From Branchiostoma floridae (Eukaryota > Chordata > Leptocardii > Amphioxiformes > Branchiostomatidae): a DNA stretch of 64,000 nt. Shown here one piece after another: positions 53,101-64,000 of the stretch. The notes beneath the pieces were generated by a model. It did no database searches. It saw only the letters and a list, made by a program, of their open reading frames with translations, and was not told the origin of the DNA. The stretch covers positions 2,041,969 to 2,105,968 of the forward strand of contig NC_049991.1 in NCBI RefSeq assembly GCF_000003815.2, written 5' to 3'. Each line of letters opens with the position of its first letter. Position 1 is the first letter of the stretch. The position numbers were made by a program, and so were the translations under genes.

Positions 53101-56100
53101 AAGTTAACACAAGACAATATTATGGTAAGGTTGACCTGCCCCCTCCCACTGTGCATGCGTGTCCTGTATTTACCTGTATTGTAGTGTAGTCTATACTGGC
53201 CATGTGAGAACAGTCCAACACCACTGGTCTGTATGGCTTCTCTGTGTGGAACAGAATTGGTAACAACAAAAATCAACAACATTCCATTTCCATAACAATG
53301 AGTGGGACACACAAATCCAATATTTGGTTGTTCCAAGGATGTTCTAAGGTCGCTTAACAGTCAATGGTTTTTACGTTTATGCAGTCAATAGAAATCAAAG
53401 ACCTCACCTTTGAGTGCTCTATCATAGAGCAAGGTCCTGATGAAGTCCACACCAGGGTAGTGAAGACCTCTGTCAGGCTGGAATATCAACACATCCTTGT
53501 TGTCCACCTGTGGGTCAAAGGCAAAGGAATAGAATTGAAAGTGACAGGGCTCGAAATTCATTTTTTGGAATAGATGCACTGGTGCAACCAACCTAGAAAA
53601 TTGGGTGCACCAAAATATTTTTGGGTGCACCACATAAAATAAAGTAGAATATCAGAATAACCTAATTGAAAGCCTACAAAATTAGCAATTTGAACGGAGC
53701 TCTTCAGAAATCGGAAGTACTATGACAGTCAGTTTATTATCTTTCTAACACATAGATGTCAAGAATATGGTGTTTACTTCTTACATACATCAGCCTATGA
53801 AAATATTTGGGTGCACCCACATAAAAAATTGGGTGCACAGCTCCAATTTTGGGTGCACCTGGGTGCACATGCACCCAGTATTTCGAGCCCTGAAGTGATG
53901 ATCCAGTTTAGCTCACTGGAGACCCATTTTTCCACTGGCTGTGACAGAGAAGACAGACGCTTCTACTACGTTCAGTTTTACTGTTTCAGTGTACAGGAGA
54001 AATTCACCTGTATATATCTCTTTTCGACAACTACAATGAACAGTAGACCACTGATGTGCCCTGTTCTAAGGACTGCAACAGTTCCGAGTAGTATGCACAT
54101 TGGGTGAGCAATCAACAGACAGAATTTGAACTCCCAACCTCTTGGTCCATACACAGTGTGATTAACCGCAAGACTACGCACACTTCAAAACATCTGCAAA
54201 TCACACTACAAGAACTCTGAGCAAAGACTTACCAGCATTCCTGGTCTAGCCTGTGGGAAGAGAAGGATCATCACAGACACACCCACTCCGGCTAGGATCC
54301 CCCACTGAAACAGAAAAAACAACATCAAACCCTATCGTCAAATAAGTAAAGGTAAAGAATTATTATTGTCATCCTCAGTTGCGAAGCTTTTTCAAGTAGA
54401 TATATATATAGTGGTCAATTTCTTAAAAATTTCTTAAAAATAAAAACATAAATCTTGACAATGTTGGCTTGATACATACTTATTCTTCACACACCAATAA
54501 CACTACAAATGTGTTGAAACTGAAATCCTCACCTCAATTCCAATAAAAGTACCAAAGAAAGTACAGACGAGAGGAAGTAGGTCCATTTCTGTGAAAGCAA
54601 AAAAGAACATGTTAACCATGTAGATAGAAAGTGCAACACATTCATTGATATCATGATAGTTGCAATAATTTAGATACAAAAACCAGAAGTCCTGCTGCAG
54701 TAAAAGGAAAGTCACAAGTAGTCACATAATTGACCTTGACTTCAAAGATACTTCCGCAAAACCCTTTTTTCATGGACATAATGTAATTGCATGGAGGTAA
54801 TAACAAAAGAGTCAGAATGATAATTATGCAGCAGTTACCGTATTAGAACATTAAAGCTGTTCATATCCTTACTTTGTAGCCTCCACAGCTTGATCAGCAC
54901 CCTGAAATCCACCATGGTTAACACAGCAGAGATGATGACAGCGGCCAGCGCTGCCTGGGGAATGTAGTGGAAGGACGGGGTCAGCACGCCTAGGGACAGC
55001 AGCACCACAGCAGCTGTAAGAGACAGCACATGTCAGCAGGGACCAAATAATAACTTTAGGGATAGCATCACAGCAGCTGAAAGGGGCAGCACAGGTCTAA
55101 AGGGACCAAACAATAACTACAGAACAGCAGTATCACAGCAGCTATGATGGACAGCACAAGTCAGCAGGGACCAAACAATGACAATAGGGTTAGCATCACA
55201 GCAGCTATAAGGGACAGCACAATTCAGAAATGACCAAACAATAAAATCAATATAGGTTCAGTAGCACAGCACAATGCAGCAGGGACCAAAAAATAGCTAT
55301 GGTGACAGCAGCATCACCGCAGCTGTGATAGACAGCATATATTAGTCAGCAGGGACCAAACAATTACTACAATAAATTGTAAAGGGTCAGCATGCCTAGG
55401 GCCAGCAGCACCATAGCAGCTGTAAGAGACAGCATAAGTCAGCACGCAGGGACCAAACAATAACTCTACCGGTAGTGTCAGCAGCACCATAGCAGCTGTG
55501 ATGGACAGCACACATAATAAATAATAAATCCAAACAGCATGCTGTGAGTACACTCTAATTATTTCAGTTGCCACTGCAAAACACTGAATAATAAACATGC
55601 AAATGGGTTACTTTATTGCTGACGAAAGATGTGACTTTCCTGACCTGTAACAAGTCCCCCAGCTGGTGTCTTCACCCCACTGTGGGAGTTCACTGCAGTT
55701 CTGAATAGAAAACAAACTAAATTTGTAACCGTTGATATATATTAATTTCATACTGCAATCTTACAGTTGAGTATATGGCAATCAGAACAATCATCTCTTA
55801 TGCTAACTACATGCCATAAGTCAGAATGATCAACTCCTTCTTAAGTCATTCTTTCTCAAAGTCTGAAACAAAACTGGCCCCTGCAGTTCCAAAAAAAATT
55901 GCTAGGGAACACTTAGTAAACTCCCTGCCCTGAGAGAACTACTGTACAATGAAACTGTTATCTACAAATAAAATATCACGACCATAGTATGTCTAGAATT
56001 TGAACTCAGGTTATCAAAACCAAAAGATCCCATTAAGACCTACCAAGTGAACATAGGCCTTTTTTTCAAATACAATTCAATCTCTACAACTGGATAAAAA

Positions 56101-59100
56101 CGGATATTTACTTCCGGACGTTTCGAGTGACATCCATCACTCTTCTTCAGCAAAAGCAGAATGAACTAGTCAGAACAATTCAATGCCAGTACAGCTAACT
56201 AGAAAAACTGGTTTAACCACTAAATCGTTAGGATCATATGCAAAAGGTTACACACATGTAAATCACGTTAGGATAGTTCCTATAGGCCTTTTCCAGTTAT
56301 GCAGTTTCTTTACATGCATATGTACAAATGGTCCCAAAAACATAGCATAAAGTTATCAGAAATAAAACAAAAGTTATAATTAGTGCTTCCCCTCACCTTG
56401 AGAAACTGCCAGTGATTGGATAAGAAGAAACAAAGGAGCTGACGATGTTTCCCATACCTGAAGAACAAAAGGAGATAGAATGCAACTATTTCACACTTCA
56501 GGACCAAGGAACCAAGTTATAAGTTGTTCTTCTCCTTAGATTACAGACAACCTTGTTTAAGTATAATAATATAATACTGGAAAATGTAGCGGTTTTATAT
56601 TTGCGGTTTTGGTGGAGATTGCTTCAACATGAGCAACAAATCTAGTGCAAAACTTTGTATTTTGTCTCTGCCGGCCAAGTATACCATTGCCAAAGTGCTA
56701 TATGTACGTACCAGTATTACAGTGTGTTGGTGCAACTGTAACTGAAAAGATCATACACGAATACTAATAAAGCACATTATCAAATGGAACACAGACCTAA
56801 TTTCTGATTAAGAACATCAGGCCAAGGAAAAACATTAATTTAGAGCACTATTCCTTCATAAGTGTCTGTTTATATTCTGTCTGTCGGTAGCACCCTTGTC
56901 AAGTTTCTAGTACATGCACTCAGGTGGTTTCCAACTGGCTGTCCATAAAAATATTAGTGTTTCCATTACTGTTAAAAGTAAAGAGTTACTGCCAACTGAA
57001 AACCACTTCTTCAACTTATAAACAGTTAATTAAAAGAGCAAAACTTACCGATGGCCAAAAGTTCTTGGTTGGCATCAACCCTGTAGTTATTTTGACGAGC
57101 TAAGCAATTAAGAGAAAAGCTGTATTGTGAATAACATTTTAATAAGAGAACTGTAATACTGTAATCTTTATTGATGATGACATGATATATACACATACAT
57201 ACATTTTGTAGCTTGTGTAAGTTTATGCATATTACAATACATATTCTGTATACACTGTAGCAGACTTTTTCATGGAACCATCTTGCCACTGAGAGATTGT
57301 GTTGCAATGAAGAACTTACCAAAAGCCTTCCCAATAGCTATGCACTCCAAGAAACCTATCAAAGGCACCACAGCAAGGCCTGCTCCAAGACCCTTAGAGA
57401 AAAAGAAAAAACAACTCTTAAATGTCTTCCTAGTCTACATATGAAAGTACCAAACCATGTGGTATATCAATTCTTTGTGTTGTTCCAGATAATTCTTTTT
57501 AACTCCGGTGTATGCCTAAATGACTCTGAAATGTAAGAAATATTTTGTTTTGACATGTCCACACATAATAATGTCTTCTAACTGACTTTCATGTTTTTCA
57601 GTACATATTTTAACTGATTATGAATACTGAATGTGGACTGTAATAGATAACACAGTTAACATTCCTGCTAAAGTAAGCTTTAGGCTACCTCCAGGCTTTT
57701 AATCAGGCATGCGTCCAGGCATCATTTGGACGCGCTGTTCTAAAGATAATAAGAAATTAGACACACTAGAAGTCCTAACACTGGGGAGCAGATCCTCTGA
57801 CAAGCATGAAATTCTAGTTTATAATGCCACTAGTCATTTGTGGTCACAGTCTTCAACAGTAATTTTGCAACTTGGAATACCTCGGCACCATTTAACCTTT
57901 TTCTAACCATTTTCTAAAACTCCATGGAAATGGATGCCCCCAGACCCCCTACAATACTCGCCCCTACAATAATCACTTGCCACGACTCACAAAGAAATTT
58001 GCACCCCCCTATATAAAATCCTAGCTAAAAACCTGGCTGCCTCTCATTCCTATAAACAAGTATACATGTACAACACTGAACAAATTTCCATTGTACAAAA
58101 GCTAGAATGTGTCAACAACACCCCCTACCTGTAATATGTCCCCAGCTGTTTCTGTGCTGTTCCCATGATGTACTGTGAAGGCGGGAGGTTTGAAGGCAGG
58201 CAGTCCAGGCTGTACCTGCTGTGTGAGGGTCAGCACGTTGATGTCCTGACTTTTCAGCGCCACGACCACCAGGGCAGCGCTCACTACGACTACCGCATTC
58301 CTGGCTGGATACAGAAATTGTATAGGGAATGCCAGTGATACACATTTATCAATCGTTAGATACTTTTACCAAGCTTATCCGTTAGGCCAAGAAAAATTAA
58401 CATTGTGTTTCCAATAGCAGAAACTTTTTTCCAATATTTTGGCAGAAGTGATCCAAATCAAATACTCACTGGTATTTTCGAGGTAGATTCAAACTATCAG
58501 TACCGAGATCAGACAGTCGCATTTCAGGAACGTTTCAGTAAATCAGCTTTACTGTTGCTCATTAAAATTTTATACCCAATCAACTACAGACTACTGTTTG
58601 GCTACCAAGTTTTACATTACTGTCCCTGATTCTACTACCCATCCGGTGCTGCTCCCCTACTGTCAGGTTACTTATTCAGTAACTGATATGTTACTGATAA
58701 TTGTCAGTTACTGAATTTGCAGCCTGATTCAATGACTGCTCTGTTACAGAAAAATTGTATATTATGTGAATGATAAGTAACTTCATGGCTGCAGTAAGAT
58801 TTCAGCAGCAATTCAAGACTGGCTGTCAGTAATGATCAGCAAGATTCCAGTACTGACAATTTGTAAAGGGTGTTTGCATACCTGTTCCTATGAGCCACAC
58901 AATCTTCCTGCCTGCCTGTTGCCAGCGTGTGGGGCTGTACCCTATCTCGTCTGGACTGTCCCATTTCACATCCTTCAGCCACTTCAGGAGGAGCAGCAGC
59001 ACAAAACACACTGCTCCCATCAACAGGTCCCACAAACTGGGGAGGGGGAGATACAAACACAACATTACATGACCAAAGTACTAGTAAGTGGGACAGTCTG

Positions 59101-62100
59101 CAGTGTCTACACACCTATCTGTACCGCTGTAGTGACTGTAGCCCCAGGCCTGTACTGTCCGTACCCCACATACCTACAGTGTTCTAACAAATTACCCTGT
59201 AATGTTTGTAACCCCTGTAATGCCAGCACCCCTTGTAGTGTCCATTTCCCTGTAGTGTCCGTACATCCTATAGTGTCCATACCCCTGTAGAGTCTGTAGG
59301 CCTGTAGAGTCTGTACCCCCTGTAGTAATTCCGTAGCCCCTGTAGAGTCTGTACCCCTGTAGTGTCTGTACCCCCCCGGGAGTGTACGTACCCCTTGTAG
59401 TATCTGTACCCCCTGTAGTGTACGTACCCCCTGTAGTGTCTGTATCCCATATTGTGTCCGTACCCCATGTTGTTCCCATCCCCTGTAGAGTCCATACTAC
59501 TTACTTGTAGAGTCTGTATCACTGTAGAAACATTACATGGGTACAGACAATACAGAAGTATGATCAACTCTGGGTACTGACACTGCATGTTCGTATTTGT
59601 TTTTGTGATAACCATGGTTTCAATACTGTCTAGTGTTTAAATACAATTTAAGTGCATCTTATGTTCAACAAAGACTAAGCACAACTGCCATTTCTACTTA
59701 CTTAGTTTTGCCTAAGTTTTTGAAAGTGTAGTAGACACATGGGAAGAAGTCCCTTGGTATCTTCTGCAACCCAAGCACATGCTGAAAGCAATGACAGAAA
59801 TATCATTTCATAAAAATTATCTACAATATGCAAAGTTTTTAATAGAAGATTTGAAAATTTGAGGTATTTTACGAAGAAAGATATACAGTTCATATTGCTT
59901 TATGGAAAAAGTCTAGCCTGGTATCCAGCTATAATATGGCAATTCTCTTCGACAATCAGTGTGGGACACATCAATAGAAAACATGTCCTCAAGGTTTGAA
60001 ACTTTTATTACCTTAACTTGTCCAAAGGCTATGGTTATGGCTGCAGCAGAGGTGAATCCATTAATAACTGGGAATGAGATGAAGTTCACCAAGAAACCTG
60101 GAGAGAAAAAATGAAAATCTTTTAAACTTTCCATACACTTAGTAATGCACTTCAAAGAAGCTCTCTATACATTTATTCATTAGAGGACTTACATGTATAG
60201 AGTGTATGAAGTAAAGTTGAAAATGCCATTTCAACTTGAAAAGAATCAGAGGATCCTAGGACTGCAGGTACATGCAAAGTTCTTATACTTCATATTGTAA
60301 TACTGATATAGCATATAGAATATTGGAAAAAGCTGTCACAGATGAATTTTTGTTGCAAATAAGAAAATTATTTTCTTTTTATACTGTCTTTATATCATCT
60401 TTGACTGGTGCAAGTGGACAATTTAGGATTGGACAACAACCTGGTGTCATAAGTGGGATTGCTAACAATGCTTGAGCAACTGAAACACTAGAGGCAAGTA
60501 AAACTGTTTTTACCCCTAGCTCGCTCCCGGGATTTGAACCCGTGACCTATCGCACCAGAGCCAAGCTCCCAAAACCAAGTACGATACCGATGTCGCCACA
60601 AAAGCTCAGAGCTCTTGGCAAGGACGATAGGCGGTACTTGAACCCCACTGTTACACAACTGCACACTTAACAGTTTAATATTTGACCATACAAAAGTCAC
60701 TGTAACTGTTGTCCTGTCAATAAAGCTTGCTGATACTGACCTAGTTGGAAGATGCCCATCCCCAGTTGTATACAACCACAGAGTAGAGTTAGAGCCACAG
60801 CGTAGGTGGTGTCTCCTTCAGCATAGCTGGCCACCATAAGGGACATGATGGCTGTGGGACCCAGGGTGATGTCTTTGGAACTCCCCAGGAAAAAGTACAC
60901 AAGACAACCCATGAAGGAGGAATAGAGGCCATACTGAAATGAGAAACAAACCCTTTACTATTCCATAAACTTTTTTGCTGTTTTTTCAACATTAAATGTT
61001 TTTTTAACATTAGATGTTAAATCTAAGTTAATGTTTGTCTGTATTGCATACCTGGTAAACTGTCTCATAGTGCAACACACCAACCAGAATTGTACATTTT
61101 TTGTATTGAACACTACAAGATGCATAACGGCTACCTTACACTGTCAGTGTCAGACAAATTTGGGTTCCAAACAATGGCTTCTTATAATCAACGTTGGTGG
61201 ATGAAATCATCAATGACGACGATTAATGATCAGTTGTTTTTTTCAGTGCATTATCAAAATATGCATGTTGATAAAAAGTGTTATAACACATAGTGACATG
61301 CTCATATCCATAATAAGAAATGGACTGACCAAAAATTTCACACAATGGACATTAATGCTAAATTGTCTCTTTTCCTATTGCAAAAAGCTTGTTCAGTCAT
61401 CAGTCACTGTTCTGACCACTAAGAGTTACCTTAACATTTTTGTGGCTAAAGCTTTATTTTTCTAAACCTTCTCCTCAGTTTCAGGGGTGCCCATAGGATA
61501 TCATGCAATCAAATAAATGTGGCCTCATGTTATGTAATTTACCAAGTTGAACACAGATGATACGCAGGGCTAGTGGTCTAGTGGTGCGTACCTAAACTCA
61601 TATTCAGGTTCAGGTCCGGATTCAGGTCCAGCAGTTCAGGTTCAGGTCCGGACTTTAAGTACGGACCTGAACCCATCATTGCATATTATGTGCACTAGAA
61701 ATTTTTTTAGGGGGAGGGGGATGGTGCATATAAAATTGCATGTTAGCATGAATTGAAATGCAATGTGAAAAATGCCAGTGTAAACACAAAATGAGCTTTG
61801 CATTATTCCAGTGCAAATTTCACTATGGGAGGTTTTCGATGGTTTATTTAGAACAAAAAAGGGTAACATAAGTGACAGATAGCTTTTTGCAAGTCCGGAC
61901 TTGGCTCCGGACATTTAGGTTTTTAAACATTTTTAGGTCCAATTCCAAGTCCGGGCTTTAGGTACGCACCACTACACGGGGCATTGTGCAGGTACGAACT
62001 ACATGTTATCTACCTGTAGAGGTAGCTCGGCAAGATGTGCATACGCCAGCCCCTGTGGTATAACCGTCAGCGCTACGGTCAGTCCCGCGATGAAGTCCGA

Positions 62101-62262
62101 CTGTACCCAGCTGCACTGGTACCGTGGCAACCACAGCGTGATGGGGAACTTCCTGCGCACGTTCTCGGCGGTACAGTTTCGCTGCGCCCATGTGGTGATG
62201 TTGAAGGACGTGGGACAGCTGGGCTCGAAGGCGGAGGTCTCTGTTTGTACACTCATGGTCAT
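50129..62262 (-). CDS. SLC26A11: SLC26A11-type sulfate/anion transporter
   Basis: Coding exons, 5' to 3': 62014-62262, 60741-60933, 60012-60097, 59702-59781, 58882-59036, 58129-58304, 57320-57392, 57049-57099, 56397-56457, 55645-55700, 54873-55013, 54533-54588, 54233-54304, 53408-53507, 53174-53241, 51500-51565, 50869-50956 and 50129-50187. Phases agree throughout and total 609 aa, close to the ~606 aa of vertebrate SLC26A11. Key blocks are DFIAGLTVALTVIPQGLAYA (start of the membrane domain), YFFLGSSKDITLGPTAIMSL, FTSAAAITIAFGQVK, NNYRVDANQELLAIG and SSYPITGSFSR. The C-terminal STAS domain includes VVLDCSHMASIDYTTIQ and LTAADLPGFRCYATANEAAN. SLC26 proteins are dimeric membrane anion exchangers or channels with a cytosolic STAS domain. 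The 52250-53017 gap falls within one intron and loses no coding sequence by phase and alignment. The 50869 donor (GTCTGT) is weak. Confidence 0.92.
50334..50455. mobile_element. Short MITE of the CTGTAAATGCATTTAAG family
   Basis: CTGTAAATGCATTTAAGTTT at the left and AAATTTAAATGCATTTACAG at the right are inverted repeats flanked by TA. It is a compact relative of 63788-64000. Confidence 0.65.
51185..51420 (-). repeat. LINE 3' end with (AAAT)n tail, minus strand
   Basis: Read on the minus strand, a segment ending CCATTTTGTAAACACATATG, then GGTGAAGTCC and (AAATA/AAAT)n at 51187-51210. It lies in an intron of SLC26A11. Confidence 0.55.
52040..52140 (-). repeat. SINE head fragment (minus strand)
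   Basis: GAAGTGAGGAAAGTTGTGTT and the inverted B-box region CTTCAAACCCAGAACC match the minus-strand SINE at 46530-46620. Confidence 0.6.
52250..53017. other. Assembly gap (768 N)
   Basis: Run of N inside the SLC26A11 intron between the exons at 53174 and 51500. ORFs running through the gap are artefacts. Confidence 1.
53021..53075 (-). repeat. Retroelement end adjoining the gap
   Basis: ATTCTCATATATCCTATATT and CTACCAACCTGATGAAATTA match blocks at 20636 and 32585-32640. The rest of this repeat is probably within the gap, and the repeat may explain why the gap exists. Confidence 0.55.
53545..53892. mobile_element. hAT-like MITE with GGGTGCACC subterminal repeats
   Basis: The termini are CAGGGCTCGAAATTCA and, reverse-complemented, CAGGGCTCGAAATACTGGGT. 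AAGTGA lies directly outside both ends, a probably eroded 8-bp duplication. TGGGTGCACC motifs repeat near each end. It is 348 bp, in an intron of SLC26A11. Confidence 0.7.
55014..55520. repeat. Minisatellite derived from an SLC26A11 splice acceptor
   Basis: GGACCAAA recurs at about 55040, 55103, 55168, 55231, 55283, 55353 and 55450 (spacing 52-97 bp) together with CAGCAGCT and GACAGCAC. The block at 55383-55440 repeats the exon 12 boundary itself (GTCAGCATGCCTAGGGCCAG, AGCAGCTGTAAGAGACAGCA), matching 54980-55030. Confidence 0.8.
56095..56165 (-). repeat. Retroelement hairpin motif (minus strand)
   Basis: Minus-strand CTGAAGAAGAGTGATGGATG is followed by TCACTCGAAACGTCCGG: stem AGTGA/TCACT framed by CTGAAGA and CGAAACG. 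The same layout occurs at 20555 and 32731. Confidence 0.6.
59150..59525. repeat. GTACCCCCTGTAGTGTCT minisatellite
   Basis: About 18 degenerate units of 18-22 bp with the core CCTGTAG(T/A)GTC(T/C)GTA. It lies in the SLC26A11 intron just upstream of exon 6 and leaves long Gly/Thr/Tyr-rich reading frames on the minus strand that are not genes. Confidence 0.88.
60505..60615 (-). repeat. tRNA-like SINE fragment (minus strand)
   Basis: On the minus strand GGTCACGGGTTCAAATCCCG contains a perfect box B (GGTTCAAATCC). Upstream is TGGCGACATCGG, an A-box candidate. The pairing expected of a functional tRNA is not complete, so I call a SINE or tRNA relic. Confidence 0.5.
61579..61974. mobile_element. 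hAT-like MITE with AGGTCCGG subterminal repeats
   Basis: The termini TAGTGGTGCGTACCTAAA and TTTAGGTACGCACCACTA are an exact inverted repeat. Just inside the left end are AGGTTCAGGTCCGG-type repeats as in the element at 23476. No target duplication is visible. It is 396 bp, in SLC26A11 intron 2. Confidence 0.7.
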
Positions 62263-62433
62263 GGTCAGGTGCTATCAGGAAATATGCCATATTTTGTATT
62301 ATTAATATTATTTCACAACTGGCTTATGACAATATGCTTATAGATTTACGTACAGCCATATATTTGACATGCTTTTATTGTCTTCTACTCACATAGACTC
62401 ACATAAACTCACGCATATAGCTGCATTTATATA

Positions 62434-62600
62434 CAGTAGAAGCCAGTTAATTGCACAACAGATTAACACACACTTCTGTTAACTGCACCAAAATCCCCAA
62501 CCGGTGCGTTTCAGCTAGATAACTTTGCATTATTGCACCAGTTGGATAATTGTACAAAATTCACTGGAAAATAGGTCGTGCAATTAAGCTGCTTCTACTG
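62434..62600. mobile_element. Tigger/pogo-like MITE, copy 2 (TA duplication)
   Basis: CAGTAGAAGCCAGTTAATTG at the left and CAATTAAGCTGCTTCTACTG at the right, flanked by TA. The body is the inverted version of 28061-28234 (CTGGTGCAATAATGC versus GCATTATTGCACCAG). Confidence 0.75.
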
Positions 62601-63385
62601 TATGATAACATATAACGGCCCTTTAAGATATTGTAACTATGCTTGACCATGTGGCAAACAAATAGCCTGAGTACCATAATGCATACTGACCACTGGCTCA
62701 GTACTTTTGCTAACGGTTAGTAAGAGAAAGCACTGAGACAGCGTTCACTACGGAGGATGGTAACTCAGGCCAGCAAACAAATTTCTACCAACATTAAAGT
62801 ACTCATGTCACTGATGACACTAGGATATAACTCAACAGTTCCTGACTACAAGCAACCGTTATATCATTTAACGAACATAGACGTTTGTTCAAAATGTTAA
62901 GTTGAATATCAAACCATAACTTGCTTTAAGTTCTTGATTCCTGCTACCACCTAATTGCAGACATCCAATGAAGTTAGTGCAAAGAGCCTCTGCCATTTTA
63001 ATTCCAACTATTCACTGGAGAAGGCATTTAGCGTACTACTACTATACTAGAAATGTAGGTCTAAAGTTCATGTACCCATCCCTGCTTCCGGCTTGACAAA
63101 CAATCAAGTATTTTTGGCTAGGATATCGTAGAGGTTTGGGAAAACAATATACAATTGGCTATTCTAGTAAAACATCAGGGAAAGGTGAAATACCTAGTTT
63201 ATAAGTTAATAAACTAATCGTGATCTTTTCTGATTTGTTATCGATCGAAACATGCACATGACAGTCACGTGAAAACAAAACCGGCAAGTTTACCCCCCCC
63301 CCCCCCGAAAAAAAACACCGAAAACTTTAACAACGGCTTCTCTAAAAGGATATAGTTAATGAATTATATTATCTCAATTACTCAC

Positions 63386-63440
63386 CTCATGGTGTCAAGC
63401 AAAAGTGTACTCCAGTATGGCTGCTGTTCGCCTTAAAATG
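63386..63440 (-). other. SLC26A11: SLC26A11 5' UTR exon
   Basis: On the minus strand ACACCATGAG is followed by a GTGAGT donor at 63385, and exon 2 begins at 62271 after CTGATAG. The outer end of the exon is a guess. Joined, the two exons create a three-codon upstream ORF (ATG AGC ACC TGA) that stops two bases before the main ATG. Confidence 0.55.
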
Positions 63441-63787
63441 CTGCAAGGAACGATGCTGCAAAAAGACTAACCCTTACTTGCTTTTCTCTGAACGGTCAAA
63501 GGTCAAAGTGCAAAGTCCTGATCAGCACCCTGATTACTCTATTAGTGTGTGGGTTAAGTATCATTCAAATACCGTTGGAAGTATTGATCACACTGAAAAC
63601 TGTTTGGAAGCATTGCAATCATTGCCTGACTGATATCACGATAGGTGGCTATTAAACGTTCTTTGATGCGTAAAGTTGTCCATTTAATTCTTGTCCTACT
63701 ATCGATTTGAGAAGTGATGGCCTTTGACGTATCATTCTTTGTCTGATAAATGCTTAATAGTCATGGTGAAGAGACGTACCGTTAATA
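63441..63787. other. SLC26A11 promoter side
   Basis: Likely contains the transcription start of the minus-strand transporter. No TATA box or GC-rich island is apparent. Confidence 0.35.
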
Positions 63788-64000
63788 CTGTAAATGCATT
63801 TAAGTTCGCGGGGATTTAATTTCGCGGTAGCGGGAAAAATGGACTTTTCGCGGTGGTTTTAATTTCGCGGTAGCACCATGCACTCTAGTCTCTTACTGTT
63901 ATGGAAAAATGTTCGCGGTTGTTTTAAATTCGCGGTGAAGCGGCCGCCGCGTAAACCGCGAATTAACATTAATCCACCGCAAACATTTCTGCATTTACAG
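63788..64000. mobile_element. MITE of the CTGTAAATGCATTTAAG family, rich in TTCGCGG
   Basis: Starts CTGTAAATGCATTTAAGTTC after TA and ends TTTCTGCATTTACAG at the window edge. TTCGCGG recurs five or more times in the body, with its inverse CCGCGAA near the right end. TA termini suggest a Tc1/mariner-type origin. Confidence 0.7.

Noticed and set aside
52121-53336. Very long frames across 52.1-53.3 kb
   Set aside because: They run through the assembly gap.
59192-59615. Gly/Thr/Tyr-rich minus-strand frames
   Set aside because: They translate the CCTGTAGTGTC minisatellite in an intron.
60505-60615. Functional tRNA gene
   Set aside because: Box B is good, but acceptor-stem and full cloverleaf pairing are not evident; a SINE relic is likelier.

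Overview
The window is animal genomic DNA, most probably from a cephalochordate (amphioxus, Branchiostoma). The evidence is GT-AG introns with consistent phases, a C-type lectin gene of the amphioxus type (Tyr-rich cytoplasmic tail, one membrane span, a stalk of repeated TTVDALKR units, then a lectin domain), chordate-type ST8Sia and SLC26A11 genes, and a very dense mix of DNA transposons, LINEs, SINEs and minisatellites. The organism is an inference; no species marker is decisive. There is one assembly gap (52250-53017).

Layout. 1-2448 (-) is the 5' end of a secreted or membrane protein with LDL-receptor class B (YWTD) repeats; it runs off the left edge. 2876-5191 is a CACTA-like element with arms full of TTTCTTG/CAAGAAA motifs. 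5192-11990 is repeat-rich: hairpins, a TTA-flanked MITE, LINE scraps, a 93-bp minisatellite and a decayed lectin-tail exon. 12073-22539 (+) is a six-exon C-type lectin gene (499 aa) whose third intron-separated gap holds a 6.3-kb foldback element with tandem-repeat inverted arms and a 10-bp target duplication. 23476-25560 holds a hAT MITE and a broken second copy of the lectin 5' exons. 26713-27952 (+) is a small two-exon type II membrane protein whose N-terminus resembles that of the next gene. 31613-47415 (+) is a seven-exon sialyltransferase of the ST8Sia type (440 aa). Its third intron holds a Tx1/L1-like LINE (about 36490-42886), and several of its exons have nearby duplicate copies. 50129-63386 (-) is a complete SLC26A11-type anion transporter (609 aa, 18 coding exons plus a 5' UTR exon).

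The genes do not form an operon or an obvious pathway. The themes are extracellular recognition and glycan biology (lectin, sialyltransferase) next to an anion transporter. The most unusual content is structural: the foldback element, tandem re-use of sialyltransferase exons (one copy adds an in-frame alternative acceptor), a minisatellite seeded by a splice acceptor, and several head-to-head repeat palindromes carrying a shared hairpin motif. All exon boundaries were placed by eye from splice signals, phase and family similarity; no alignment or transcript data were available.
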